A DNA stretch of 64,000 nt from Catenulispora acidiphila DSM 44928 (GTDB lineage Bacteria; Actinomycetota; Actinomycetes; Streptomycetales; Catenulisporaceae): contig NC_013131.1 in assembly GCF_000024025.1 (NCBI RefSeq), forward strand, positions 62,001 through 126,000, written 5' to 3'. The notes under the pieces are model-generated. The model was not told the DNA's origin. It saw only the letters and a program-made list of their open reading frames with translations, and searched no databases. Of the stretch, positions 15,516 through 27,680 are shown piece after piece; within the stretch, counting starts at the first letter, position 1, and every line of letters starts with the position of its first letter. Position numbers and translations under genes: made by a program.

Positions 15516-16517
15516 ATGCGCGCCATCACGATCGCCGAGCCGGGCGGACCGGAGCAGTTGGTGTGGACCGAGGTGCCCGATCCGGTCGTCGCGGCCGGCG
15601 AGGTGCTGATCCAGGTCGCCGCGACCGCGGTGAACCGCGCGGACATCTTGCAGCGCAGAGGTTTCTACACGCCCCCTCCGGGAGCCTCGTCCTATCCAGG
15701 GCTGGAGTGCTCCGGACGGGTCGTCGAGGTCGGCGCCGGAGTGAGCGGGTTCGTGCCGGGCGACGAGGTCGTGGCGCTGCTGACCGGCGGCGGGTACGCC
15801 GAGCTGGTCGCGGTGCCCGCCGGGCAGGTCGCGCCGCTGCCGAAGGGCCTGAGCGCGCTGGCCGCCGGCGGTCTGATGGAGACGGTGTGCACCGTCTGGT
15901 CGAACGTCTTCATGCTCGCCGGGCTCCAAGCCGGGCAGACGCTGCTGGTCCACGGCGGCTCCAGCGGCATCGGGACCACCGCGATCCAGCTCGCGCACCA
16001 GCTCGGGGCACGGGTGATCGTCACCGCCGGCACCGCGGCCAAGCTCCGCGCCTGCCGGGACCTCGGCGCCGACGTCGGGGTGAACTACCGCGACGAGGAT
16101 TTCGTGGAGAGGGTTGCCGAGGTCACCGACGGCCAAGGCGTGGATGTGATCCTCGACAACATGGGCGCCGTCTACCTGGACCGCAACGTCCAGGCGCTGG
16201 CGGTGGACGGCCGGCTGGTGATCATCGGTTTGCAGGGCGGGGTCACCGGCGAGGTGAATCTGAACACCCTGCTGCGCAAGCGGGCCGGCATCAGTGCAAC
16301 CACACTGCGTGCGCGGCCGTCAGAAGAGAAGGCGCGGATCGTCGCGGCGGCGCGGGACGCCGTGTGGCCGCTGATCGAACAGGGCCGCTTCCGGGTGGTC
16401 GTGGACCGGGTGCTGCCGGTCGACCGGGCGGCCGAGGCCCACCGGGTGGTCGAGGACAGCGGGCACGTCGGCAAGGTCGTGCTCGACGTGGCGACGGTAC
16501 GCGGCAGCAGCAGCTAA
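15516..16517 (+). CDS. NADPH:quinone oxidoreductase (PIG3-type, zinc-free MDR)
   Basis: A 333-residue medium-chain dehydrogenase/reductase. It has the GroES-like fold followed by a Rossmann domain with HGGSSGIGTTAIQLAHQLGA (residues about 148-167). Segments typical of the PIG3/TP53I3 group are AVNRADILQRRGFY and YPGLECSGRVVEVG. The GHE zinc motif and structural zinc cysteines of alcohol dehydrogenases are absent, consistent with zinc-free quinone reduction. The start is the ATG at 15516 at leaderless spacing from TAGGGT. The Bpa gene follows after 15 nt on the same strand. Confidence 0.9.
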   Translation: MRAITIAEPGGPEQLVWTEVPDPVVAAGEVLIQVAATAVNRADILQRRGFYTPPPGASSYPGLECSGRVVEVGAGVSGFVPGDEVVALLTGGGYAELVAVPAGQVAPLPKGLSALAAGGLMETVCTVWSNVFMLAGLQAGQTLLVHGGSSGIGTTAIQLAHQLGARVIVTAGTAAKLRACRDLGADVGVNYRDEDFVERVAEVTDGQGVDVILDNMGAVYLDRNVQALAVDGRLVIIGLQGGVTGEVNLNTLLRKRAGISATTLRARPSEEKARIVAAARDAVWPLIEQGRFRVVVDRVLPVDRAAEAHRVVEDSGHVGKVVLDVATVRGSSS

Positions 16518-16532
16518 TCGAGGGACGGATAC

Positions 16533-17129
16533 ATGACGGGATTGAACGGCGACATCTTCGGAGCCATGAACATGAGCCTGAACAACGACCCCGACGCCGA
16601 TCACGACGGCGATCTGGCCGGCCGGGTCATCGTGGTGCCGGCCGACGCCGCCGGCGCGCGCGGGGACGACGAGTCCGGCGAGAACCCGATGAACGTCGCC
16701 GAGATGGTCGAGCAGCCCGCCAAGGTGATGCGCATCGGCTCGATGATCAAGCAGCTGCTGGAGGAAGTGCGGGCGGCGCCTCTGGACGAGGCCTCCCGGG
16801 CCCGCCTGCGCGAGATCCACCGCTCCTCGATCGCCGAGCTGGAGAAGGGTCTGGCGCCGGAACTGGTCGCGGAGCTGGAGCGGCTGTCGCTCCCGTTCGC
16901 CGAGGACGAGGTCCCCAGCGAGTCCGAGCTGCGCATCGCCCAGGCGCAGTTAGTCGGCTGGCTGGAAGGGCTGTTCCACGGCATCCAGACCGCTCTGTTC
17001 GCGCAGCAGATGGCGGCGCGGGCGCAGCTGGAGCAGATCCGGCGCGCTTTGCCGCCCGGCTCTGTGCCGCCCGGCATGGCCGACGGCGAGCAGCCGGGCC
17101 GGATCAGCGGCGCGGGACCGTACCTGTAG
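16533..17129 (+). CDS. bpa: Bacterial proteasome activator (Bpa/PafE family)
   Basis: A 198-residue ring-forming, ATP-independent activator that opens the 20S proteasome gate and delivers unfolded substrates. Residues about 50-175 match the family (MRIGSMIKQLLEEVRAAPLD, LREIHRSSIAELEKGL, LVGWLEGLFHGIQTALFAQQ), an all-helical bundle. The protein ends in GPYL, the place of the C-terminal GQYL (HbYX-like) motif that docks into proteasome alpha-ring pockets. The acidic, disordered N-terminal 50 residues are usual. The ATG at 16533 follows AGGGA by 7 nt. No proteasome genes are in the window. The last 26 bp overlap the convergent phosphotransferase gene. Confidence 0.92.
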   Translation: MTGLNGDIFGAMNMSLNNDPDADHDGDLAGRVIVVPADAAGARGDDESGENPMNVAEMVEQPAKVMRIGSMIKQLLEEVRAAPLDEASRARLREIHRSSIAELEKGLAPELVAELERLSLPFAEDEVPSESELRIAQAQLVGWLEGLFHGIQTALFAQQMAARAQLEQIRRALPPGSVPPGMADGEQPGRISGAGPYL

Positions 17130-18204
17130 CCGCCGCGGCGCCTTCCAGGAAGGCGTCCAAGACCTTTGCGTAGTTCTCCGTCCACCACGGCACCAGTGCC
17201 GCGGTGGCGGGGAACAGCGAGTCCGCGCGGTGGTCGGCGTGGTGGTAGTGCCACGTCAGGATCCAGAAGTCGGTGAGGCGTTCCCACCAGACGCGGCGTA
17301 CGGAGTCTGCGAGCTCCTGCTCGGAGAATTGCGGACGGGCCGCGGCGTAGCCACCGATGAACGCACGCACCAGATCCAGGTCGAGCTGACCTGAGTAGTC
17401 CCCGGTGAAGAACACCAAAGCGGTGCTCACTACTTCGTCCCCACACGGCGCGACGGCCGTCTTCTCCCAGTCGACGATCGCTGTCACCCGGCTTCCGGGC
17501 TCCAGGGCCGACCACATGACGTTCCCGGCGTGGAAGTCGCCGTGGATGTAGCCGACAGTCGCGACGGCGTCCGGCGCGGGCCGGAGGTGCGCGACTTCGG
17601 GGATGAGCGCTAAGCGCTCCCGTAATCGGTGTGCGGAGAGCAAGTCCATCTCGTCCCGGCCCGGACCGCTGTCGACCACCGCGAGCAGCTGCTCGGCCTC
17701 GGCGACGGCGCGGCGCTCGGAGGCAGTGGGGACGAACAGCGGCTGCGGGACTTGGGGGAGAACGCGCGCCAGTCCGGTGTGGACGTCGGCGAGCGTGGTG
17801 CCCAAGCAGCGCGCGTCGATATCGTGCATATGTCTGCCGTGACGGTGCACGCCGTCGTTCCAGGGGAATACTGCAAAAGGGCGTCCCCGCACATAGGCGA
17901 CCGTACGGCCGTGCACATCCCTGAGCGGGGCGACTGCGGGGAGACCCGCCGCCTGTAATCGGATCACGGCTTCGTGTTGCCACCGGAGTGTCTGCGCTGC
18001 GGAGCGCCTGCGACCGTACGCGTCCGGGAGTCCGGAGCCGATTCCGCGCCAGGGCAGATAGTGCTTCAGGAAGTAGCGGCGATCGGCGGAAGTGATCTGA
18101 TATGACCGATTGAGAAGTCCGCTGTCGACAGGCCGGAAAGCGGTCGGTGCCGGCAGTCCGAACCGCAGAAACAGCGCCTGGAGTGGCCCCGATGTCCCGG
18201 GCAT
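17104..18204 (-). CDS. Phosphotransferase of the aminoglycoside/choline kinase-like family
   Basis: A 366-residue protein kinase-like fold enzyme that would phosphorylate a small molecule. Catalytic loop GYIHGDFHAGNVMW (aspartate and asparagine) lies about residues 223-236 and the metal-binding DxD-like IVDWEKT follows 18 residues later. The N-terminal nucleotide region is SGLLNRSYQI, with the lysine in YFLKHYLP. It resembles APH-family and HomoSerK/CotS-like proteins; the substrate cannot be predicted and resistance should not be assumed. ATG at 18204; a TAGAGT hexamer ends 4 nt upstream. It is convergent with bpa and overlaps its 3' end. Confidence 0.85.
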   Translation of the reverse strand: MPGTSGPLQALFLRFGLPAPTAFRPVDSGLLNRSYQITSADRRYFLKHYLPWRGIGSGLPDAYGRRRSAAQTLRWQHEAVIRLQAAGLPAVAPLRDVHGRTVAYVRGRPFAVFPWNDGVHRHGRHMHDIDARCLGTTLADVHTGLARVLPQVPQPLFVPTASERRAVAEAEQLLAVVDSGPGRDEMDLLSAHRLRERLALIPEVAHLRPAPDAVATVGYIHGDFHAGNVMWSALEPGSRVTAIVDWEKTAVAPCGDEVVSTALVFFTGDYSGQLDLDLVRAFIGGYAAARPQFSEQELADSVRRVWWERLTDFWILTWHYHHADHRADSLFPATAALVPWWTENYAKVLDAFLEGAAAATGTVPRR

Positions 18205-18354
18205 GCGCGCACTCTACATTGCCGATCATCCTTAACCTGCGCTTTATGTGGACTGACTAGCCTCGAATGAACCAGTGGACATCCGGTGTGTCGCCCGTCA
18301 GGGGGACAAGACGCGACAGCGCTGCAGCGCGGGGCGCGGGGAGGCGGACGGGTT

Positions 18355-19437
18355 ATGGCGGCGAGCGCGAGAGGCCATCGTCGCGCGCCCAAACGCAGCC
18401 GGCGTTCGCCTTTGCGGGCTGTCGCCCTGTTCGTCATAAGCACCGCCCTGGTCGTGGGCTCCGGCGTGGCGTTCGGCTATGCCACCCACCACCTCGGCAA
18501 GCACCAGGTCACCGACGACGCCAGCGTGGTCGCTCCGCCAACCGGTCCGCTGTCCGACGCCACCGACGACCCGTCGGCCACCACCAACTCGGCGCCCGGC
18601 GGGAAGCCGAGCGTGCCGGCCAGCCCGCGTCCGTCGCTGCCCAAGGCCACCGGGCCGGGCAAGGTCACCGAGCTGAAGGTGGCGTCGTCGGACGACGACT
18701 GGCCCTCGCGCCCGGTCTTCGTCTACCGGCCCGCGGTGCCGGCGAACGTCGTGCTGCCGGTGGTCTACCTCCTACACGGGGTGCCCGGTGAGCCGGACCG
18801 CATCATGGACGCGGTCAAGGCTGTGCTGGACAAGGCGTTCACCAGCGGCGGTGAGCAGCCGTTCATCGTGGCGGCGCCGACCGGCGAGGGCACCGCGCAC
18901 AACGACACCGAGTGGGCCGACGCCGTGGACGGCAAGGACATGGTCGAAACCTACATGATCAAGGACGTGATCCCGGCGGTCGAGGGCAAGACGCCGCGGC
19001 CGGCCGGCATGCGCGCCATCGTCGGGTTCTCGATGGGCGGCTACGGCGCGGCCAACCTGACCCTGCGGCATCCGGACCTGTTCGACCAGTTCGCCTCGAT
19101 GGCCGGCTACTTCCGTGTCGACGACCCGGACGGGATGTTCGGCTCCGACAGCAAGATCGAGGCCGCCAACACGCCGGACGACATGGTCCAGAAGGCGGCC
19201 GGCAAGCGCGTGCTGCTGCTGGAGGACCAGCAAGATCCCGACCCGCTGATCCAGGGTGAGGCGTCCGAGTTCGCTAAGCGTCTCGACGACTGCAACTGCG
19301 GCGTGGACCTGTCCTGGCACCTCGAACCCGGCGGGCACACCTACGACTTCGTGACCGACTCTTTCCCGAAGGTGATCACCTTCCTGAACCAGGGCTTCAC
19401 CGCGCCGGCGGGTACGACTCCGTCAGCCGCCGGGTGA
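18355..19437 (+). CDS. Membrane-anchored esterase, esterase-D/antigen-85 fold
   Basis: A 360-residue extracytoplasmic esterase. A basic N terminus and one membrane segment (about residues 20-42, AVALFVISTALVVGSGVAFG) act as uncleaved anchor. A Ser/Thr/Pro-rich linker runs to about 105. The catalytic domain has VVYLLHGVPG, the nucleophile elbow GFSMGGYGA (serine near 225) and a C-terminal histidine in EPGGHTYDF. Two cysteines (DDCNCG) near the C terminus could form a disulphide. The ATG at 18355 follows GGGGAGG by 10 nt. Substrate unknown; the family includes mycolyltransferases and feruloyl esterases. Confidence 0.85.
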   Translation: MAASARGHRRAPKRSRRSPLRAVALFVISTALVVGSGVAFGYATHHLGKHQVTDDASVVAPPTGPLSDATDDPSATTNSAPGGKPSVPASPRPSLPKATGPGKVTELKVASSDDDWPSRPVFVYRPAVPANVVLPVVYLLHGVPGEPDRIMDAVKAVLDKAFTSGGEQPFIVAAPTGEGTAHNDTEWADAVDGKDMVETYMIKDVIPAVEGKTPRPAGMRAIVGFSMGGYGAANLTLRHPDLFDQFASMAGYFRVDDPDGMFGSDSKIEAANTPDDMVQKAAGKRVLLLEDQQDPDPLIQGEASEFAKRLDDCNCGVDLSWHLEPGGHTYDFVTDSFPKVITFLNQGFTAPAGTTPSAAG

Positions 19438-19448
19438 GGCTCCGGCGC

Positions 19449-19464
19449 GGTTTCCCGTGAAACA
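19449..19464. other. parS-like palindrome
   Basis: GGTTTCCCGTGAAACA matches the ParB-binding consensus TGTTTCACGTGAAACA at 14 of 16 positions. It lies in the short gap between two convergent genes. One site alone does not prove a centromere function. Confidence 0.3.
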
Positions 19465-19500
19465 TCGCTCAGACGTGCGCTGGAGCCACGAGCGACATTC

Positions 19501-20199
19501 CTAGTTCTGCTTCTTGGGCTCCGCGGAGGCGTCCTCGTCCAGGCCGAGCATCTGGCGCTCCTCCTTGCTGAGCCGCTCCGTGCCGGTGCGTTCGGACGCT
19601 GTGGGCGCCGCGGAGGCCGACGTCTGAGCGGGCGTCGCAGCCGGAGCCGCAGCCGGCGGCACCGGGTTCTTGTCCGCCGGGGCGGTCGTCGTGATCGCCG
19701 GCGGCGCCGACGTCGTCGCGGCCGTGCCGTACATGGCTTGGTCCGCTGTCTTCGTCCTTGCCGGCTCAGCCACCACGGTCCGCCTCGTGCGGCCGGTCAT
19801 CATCAGCGAGCCGATGATCATCAACAGTCCGCCGCCGAACGCGTAGGCCACGCCGGAGCCCAGCCCGCGGTTGTTGGCGCCGGTGACGGTCAGCTCGCCG
19901 GCGGCCTGTCCCTGGCGCACCATCCACAGGATGGTGAAGCCGAACGCGATCACGCCGGCGGCACCCACCAGGGCCCGCGAGCGCAGCACGACCCCGGCTA
20001 CCGCCAGCACCGCCGTGATGAGGAAGACCAGGAAGACCGAGTCCATGATCCCGGACCCGGAAAGCGTCACGCCGGATCCGAAGACCTCGTAGAACTTGTA
20101 GCTGCTGCCGTGCCGGTTGTTGTACCAGGCCTGCCAGGGACTGACGAGGGTGGCCGCCGCGCCGATGATCGCGAGCAGGCTGCCGAGCAGGTTCCGCAT
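19501..20199 (-). CDS. Four-span membrane protein of unknown function
   Basis: A 232-residue protein with four predicted membrane segments: about residues 4-24, 50-72, 76-95 and 115-136. The region between spans 1 and 2 (SPWQAWYNNRHGSSYKFYEVF) is probably extracytoplasmic and carries conserved aromatic residues. Residues 140-232 form a cytoplasmic Ala/Pro/Thr-rich tail ending in a short charged helix (ERLSKEERQMLGLDEDASA). I do not recognise a named family. It is divergent from the dnaK promoter and convergent with the esterase gene. Confidence 0.75.
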   Translation of the reverse strand: MRNLLGSLLAIIGAAATLVSPWQAWYNNRHGSSYKFYEVFGSGVTLSGSGIMDSVFLVFLITAVLAVAGVVLRSRALVGAAGVIAFGFTILWMVRQGQAAGELTVTGANNRGLGSGVAYAFGGGLLMIIGSLMMTGRTRRTVVAEPARTKTADQAMYGTAATTSAPPAITTTAPADKNPVPPAAAPAATPAQTSASAAPTASERTGTERLSKEERQMLGLDEDASAEPKKQN

Positions 20200-20339
20200 G
20201 TTTCAGGCTCCTTCCACCGCCCCCCTATGCCGACGGTAAGACGCCGCTCGGTACTGTGCACCTTGACGGGCCGCTCGCACGGCCGTCCGGGCGGCGCGGG
20301 ACCTTGAGCATTTTGTCGACATCCGCGCAGGTCACCCGC

Positions 20340-20356
20340 ACTTTGCGCAGCAAAGT
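20340..20356. repeat. Inverted repeat in the dnaK upstream region
   Basis: ACTTTGC-GCA-GCAAAGT is a perfect 7-bp dyad 23 bp before the dnaK -35 element. The rest of the 307-bp gap 20200-20506 holds the dnaK promoter and HAIR site. Confidence 0.5.
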
Positions 20357-20378
20357 TGAGCGGGGTCCGCGCAACCTT

Positions 20379-20427
20379 TTGACTTCGAGTGCCCTCACCG
20401 TGCATCATTGAGCGAACTCGACTCAAC
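20379..20427 (+). promoter_or_regulatory. dnaK promoter with HAIR operator (HspR site)
   Basis: TTGACT (20379-20384) and CATCAT (20403-20408), spacer 18 bp, are a plausible promoter. Overlapping the -10 is ATTGAGC-N7-ACTCAAC (20407-20427), which fits the HspR-associated inverted repeat CTTGAGT-N7-ACTCAAG in both arm cores (TTGAG/CTCAA) and exact spacing. HspR, encoded four genes downstream, binds such sites as repressor with DnaK as corepressor in Streptomyces. Confidence 0.8.
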
Positions 20428-20506
20428 CTGCCGCGGGCCTCCCCACCGCACAACGCATTCGGACACGTGGCAGCGACAACGAAACGTCTTTCGCGGAGGA
20501 ATCCCC

Positions 20507-22381
<1,875 letters not shown>

Positions 22382-22467
22382 GCCGGACCCCCTGCCAGAA
22401 GTAGGGCCGCCTCCGCCGCGGGTTCCACCTGACGAGCGAGAAGAACGACGGCTAGACGGCGCCGTGC

Positions 22468-22498
22468 GGGGCAGGATCATCAGCGGATGATCCGCCCC
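22468..22498 (+). other. Strong hairpin between dnaK and grpE
   Basis: GGGGC plus GGATCATC (22468-22481, one bulged A) pairs with GATGATCC plus GCCCC (22486-22498) around a 4-nt loop. No T tract follows. It may be a partial terminator or a processing/stability element setting DnaK above GrpE. Confidence 0.6.
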
Positions 22499-22576
22499 GC
22501 CCCGGTGCGGCGCCACCCCCAGCGAGACTGAAGTCTTCCCGACCTTGGGGAAGCGGCGGGTTCAGGAGGACCTTTC

Positions 22577-23245
22577 GTGAGCGACGAGTACGCGGCCGAG
22601 CGGGAAGGCGAGGGCGAGCGCGCCAACCTCGCGGTGACCGAGCTGCTGGCCAAACTCGCCGAGCGGACCAACGAGCTGCAGGGCGTGCAGGCCGAGTTGT
22701 CCGAGCGCACCAACGACCTGCAGCGGCTGCAGGCCGAGTTCAGCAACTACAAGAAGCGGGTCGAGCGGGACCGGCAGGTGGTCAAGGAGACCGCCGTGGC
22801 CGGCGCGCTGTCCGAGCTGCTCCCGGTGCTGGACGACATCGGCCGGGCGCGCGAGCACGGCGAGCTGGAAGGCGGGTTCCGCCAGGTCGGCGAGGCCTTC
22901 GAGGCCGTGGTGGCCAAACTGGGCCTGGCCCGGTTCGGCGCGGCCGGGGAGCTCTTCGACCCGAACCTGCACGAGGCCCTGCTGAGCACCACGTCCCCGG
23001 ACGTGGACGAGGTGACCGTGGCGGTGCTGTTCCGCCCCGGCTACCGGATCGGCGAGCGCGTGGTCCGCGCGGCGCAGGTGCAGGTCGCCGAGCCCGGACC
23101 GGCTTTGGAGACCGAGCCGGCACCCGAGCCGGCGCCCAAGCCCAAGCCCGCGGCACCGGCCGCGAAGCGTGCGCCGGGCGGAGCCGGCAAGACGGCGGCC
23201 GAGCCGGCCGCCGAGGTCGACGACGACGACGATTCGGGACTGTGA
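22577..23245 (+). CDS. grpE: Nucleotide exchange factor GrpE
   Basis: A 222-residue cofactor that releases ADP from DnaK. A long coiled coil (about residues 25-75, with LQRLQAEFSNYKKRVERD) is followed by the four-helix and beta-wing part with VLDDIGRAREHGE and EAFEAVVAKLGL, then GELFDPNLHEALL. The C terminus extends as a Pro/Ala/Glu-rich tail of about 45 residues ending in an aspartate run (EVDDDDDSGL), longer than in most GrpE proteins. Start is GTG at 22577 with AGGAGGA 7 nt upstream. The gap to dnaK is 195 bp with a hairpin; dnaJ follows 68 bp later. Confidence 0.95.
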   Translation: MSDEYAAEREGEGERANLAVTELLAKLAERTNELQGVQAELSERTNDLQRLQAEFSNYKKRVERDRQVVKETAVAGALSELLPVLDDIGRAREHGELEGGFRQVGEAFEAVVAKLGLARFGAAGELFDPNLHEALLSTTSPDVDEVTVAVLFRPGYRIGERVVRAAQVQVAEPGPALETEPAPEPAPKPKPAAPAAKRAPGGAGKTAAEPAAEVDDDDDSGL

Positions 23246-23313
23246 TCGCCGGGCTCCGGCGCAGGCGAGACGTGAACGACATGGCACAACCCGGACGGGA
23301 GGCGTGGGTTTAG

Positions 23314-24438
23314 GTGGCCGTCAACAAGGACTACTACAAGATCCTCGGTGTCCCCAAGGACGCGCCGGCTGCCGACATCAAGAAGGCCTACCGGAAGCTG
23401 GCGCGCCAGTACCACCCCGATGCGAACAAGGGCGACGCGGCGTCCGAGGAGAAGTTCAAGGAGATCTCCGAGGCCTACGACGTCCTGTCCGACGACAAAC
23501 GGCGCAAGGAGTACGACGACTCGCGCTCGGTCTTCGGCAACGGCGGCTTCCGGGCCCCCGGCGGCGGCGCCCCCGGCGGGTTCAACTTCGACCTCGGCGA
23601 CCTGCTCGGCGGGCTGTTCAACCGGACCGGCGGCCCGACGACCGGGACCAGCACGACCGGCCGCACCACCCAGGCGCGGCGCGGCTCGGACGTGGAGTCG
23701 GAGGTGACGCTGAAGTTCAGCGACTCCATCGACGGCGCCACGGTCTCGCTGCGGCTGACCTCGGACACCCCGTGCTCGGCGTGCTCGGGCACCGGCGCCA
23801 AGGCCGGCACCACCCCGCGGGTGTGCCCGACCTGTTCGGGCACCGGCCAGGTGAGCCGGAACCAGGGCGGCTTCGCCTTCTCCGAGCCCTGCCGGGACTG
23901 CAAGGGCCGCGGCCTGCTGGTCGACGACCCCTGCCCGGTGTGCCACGGCTCCGGCCGGGCCGCCAGCTCCCGCACGATCCAGGCCCGCATCCCGGCGGGC
24001 GTCCGCGACGGCCAGCGCATCCGGCTCAAGGGCAAGGGTGCCTCCGGCGAGCGCGGCGGCCCGGCCGGCGACCTGTATGTGGTGGTCCATGTGAGCCCGC
24101 ACCCCGTCTTCGGACGCGAGGACGACAACCTGACCGTGACCGTGCCCGTCACCTTCCCCGAGGCGGTGCTCGGCGCGGACATCCAGGTCCCGACCCTGGG
24201 CGGCATGCCGGTGACGGTGAAGCTGCCGGCCAACTCGCAGAACGGCCGGGTGCTGCGCGTGCGCGGCCGCGGCGTGGCGCGCAAGGACGGGACCAAGGGC
24301 GACCTGCTGGTGCGTTTCGAGATCGCGGTCCCGGCCGAGATCGGCGACGACGCGCGGGCGGCGCTGCAGAAGTTCCAGGAAGCGACCGGCAACCACCACC
24401 CGCGGGCGGAGTTGCTGGACTCCGCGAAGGGAGAGTGA
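23314..24438 (+). CDS. dnaJ: Co-chaperone DnaJ (Hsp40)
   Basis: A 374-residue type I J protein. The J domain (residues 4-70) has the HPD motif in QYHPDANKG. A Gly/Phe-rich region follows (FGNGGFRAPGGG, FNFDLGDLLGG). Four CxxCxGxG zinc repeats lie at about 148-210 (CSACSGTG, CPTCSGTG, CRDCKGRG, CPVCHGSG). The C-terminal substrate domains include PAGVRDGQRIRLKGKG. Start is GTG at 23314 (VAVNKDYYKILGV). The hspR gene begins 7 bp after its stop. Confidence 0.97.
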   Translation: MAVNKDYYKILGVPKDAPAADIKKAYRKLARQYHPDANKGDAASEEKFKEISEAYDVLSDDKRRKEYDDSRSVFGNGGFRAPGGGAPGGFNFDLGDLLGGLFNRTGGPTTGTSTTGRTTQARRGSDVESEVTLKFSDSIDGATVSLRLTSDTPCSACSGTGAKAGTTPRVCPTCSGTGQVSRNQGGFAFSEPCRDCKGRGLLVDDPCPVCHGSGRAASSRTIQARIPAGVRDGQRIRLKGKGASGERGGPAGDLYVVVHVSPHPVFGREDDNLTVTVPVTFPEAVLGADIQVPTLGGMPVTVKLPANSQNGRVLRVRGRGVARKDGTKGDLLVRFEIAVPAEIGDDARAALQKFQEATGNHHPRAELLDSAKGE

Positions 24439-24445
24439 CGCCACG

Positions 24446-24916
24446 ATGGCTTCCAAGAATCCGTTCCTGCCGCTCACCGAGGAAACTCCCGTCTACGTCA
24501 TCTCCGTGGCCGCGCAGCTGGCCGGGATGCATCCGCAGACCCTGCGGCAGTACGACCGGCTCGGCATCGTGTGCCCGGAGCGCACCGGCGGCGGTGGCCG
24601 CCGGTACTCCGCGCGGGACATCGACACGCTGCGCGAGGTGCAGCGGCTGTCCCAGGACGAAGGCGTGAACCTGGCCGGGATCAAGCGCATCCGCGAGCTC
24701 GAGGAGCAGGTCGCGGCGCTGTCCCGGCGGGTGGCCGAACTCGAGGCCGTGACGCTGTACCCGACGGCCAAGGGCACGGTCCCGGTCGCGGCGCCGATCG
24801 CGCCGCCGGTCTCGCCGCTGCCGCCGGCTCCGCCCGGCTACCGCGGCGACCTGCTGCCGGCCCTGCCCGCGACGTTCACCACTGCTCTGGCGGTCTGGAA
24901 GCCCCAGGGCAAGTGA
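24446..24916 (+). CDS. hspR: Heat-shock repressor HspR (MerR family)
   Basis: A 156-residue repressor of the chaperone genes. Residues 14-85 form a MerR-type winged HTH (VYVISVAAQLAGMHPQTLRQ, then YDRLGIVCPERTGGGGRRYS), followed by a coiled coil (REL EEQVAALSRRVAELEAV) and a Pro-rich C-terminal segment whose end (TALAVWKPQGK) matches the hydrophobic tail reported to contact DnaK in other HspR proteins. It closes the dnaK cluster. It is expected to act on the HAIR site before dnaK; a clear HAIR before clpB was not seen. Confidence 0.95.
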   Translation: MASKNPFLPLTEETPVYVISVAAQLAGMHPQTLRQYDRLGIVCPERTGGGGRRYSARDIDTLREVQRLSQDEGVNLAGIKRIRELEEQVAALSRRVAELEAVTLYPTAKGTVPVAAPIAPPVSPLPPAPPGYRGDLLPALPATFTTALAVWKPQGK

Positions 24917-24943
24917 GCGTCCGCCGGTTGCGCGGCGTTCCCG

Positions 24944-24969
24944 ACCACTGAGCGTCCAACCACTGAGCG
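24944..24969 (+). repeat. Direct repeat before clpB
   Basis: ACCACTGAGCG occurs at 24944-24954 and 24959-24969 (15-bp period) in the 106-bp hspR-clpB gap; a related TGAGCGTCC lies at 24914. The half-site TGAGC resembles the left arm of the HAIR, but in direct rather than inverted order. Confidence 0.4.
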
Positions 24970-25022
24970 CCGCGCCCGGGGAAGCGCACACAACTGATCT
25001 TTAAAGTCGTGGAGGTTTCACC

Positions 25023-27641
<2,619 letters not shown>

Positions 27642-27667
27642 GGATGATCAAAGGTCGGCGGTGCGTC

Positions 27668-27673
27668 TAGCGT
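27668..27673 (+). promoter_or_regulatory. Candidate -10 hexamer TAGCGT, leaderless
   Basis: TAGCGT ends 7 nt before the ATG of the HipA-like gene at 27681; no ribosome binding site is seen. Confidence 0.5.
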
Positions 27674-27680
27674 GGTGTCC

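Noticed and set aside
15259-15609. A 116-residue frame in the lower-GC gap
   Set aside because: It runs into the quinone oxidoreductase gene in another frame, has no family features and its codon use is unlike neighbouring genes. A structured RNA fits the stretch better.
17104-18204. Aminoglycoside resistance gene
   Set aside because: The fold is shared by many small-molecule kinases, and nothing in sequence or context points to an aminoglycoside substrate.
22382-22490. Pro/Arg-rich frame between dnaK and grpE as a GrpE N-terminal piece
   Set aside because: It is not in frame with grpE, which has its own GTG and ribosome site, and a hairpin lies at its end.
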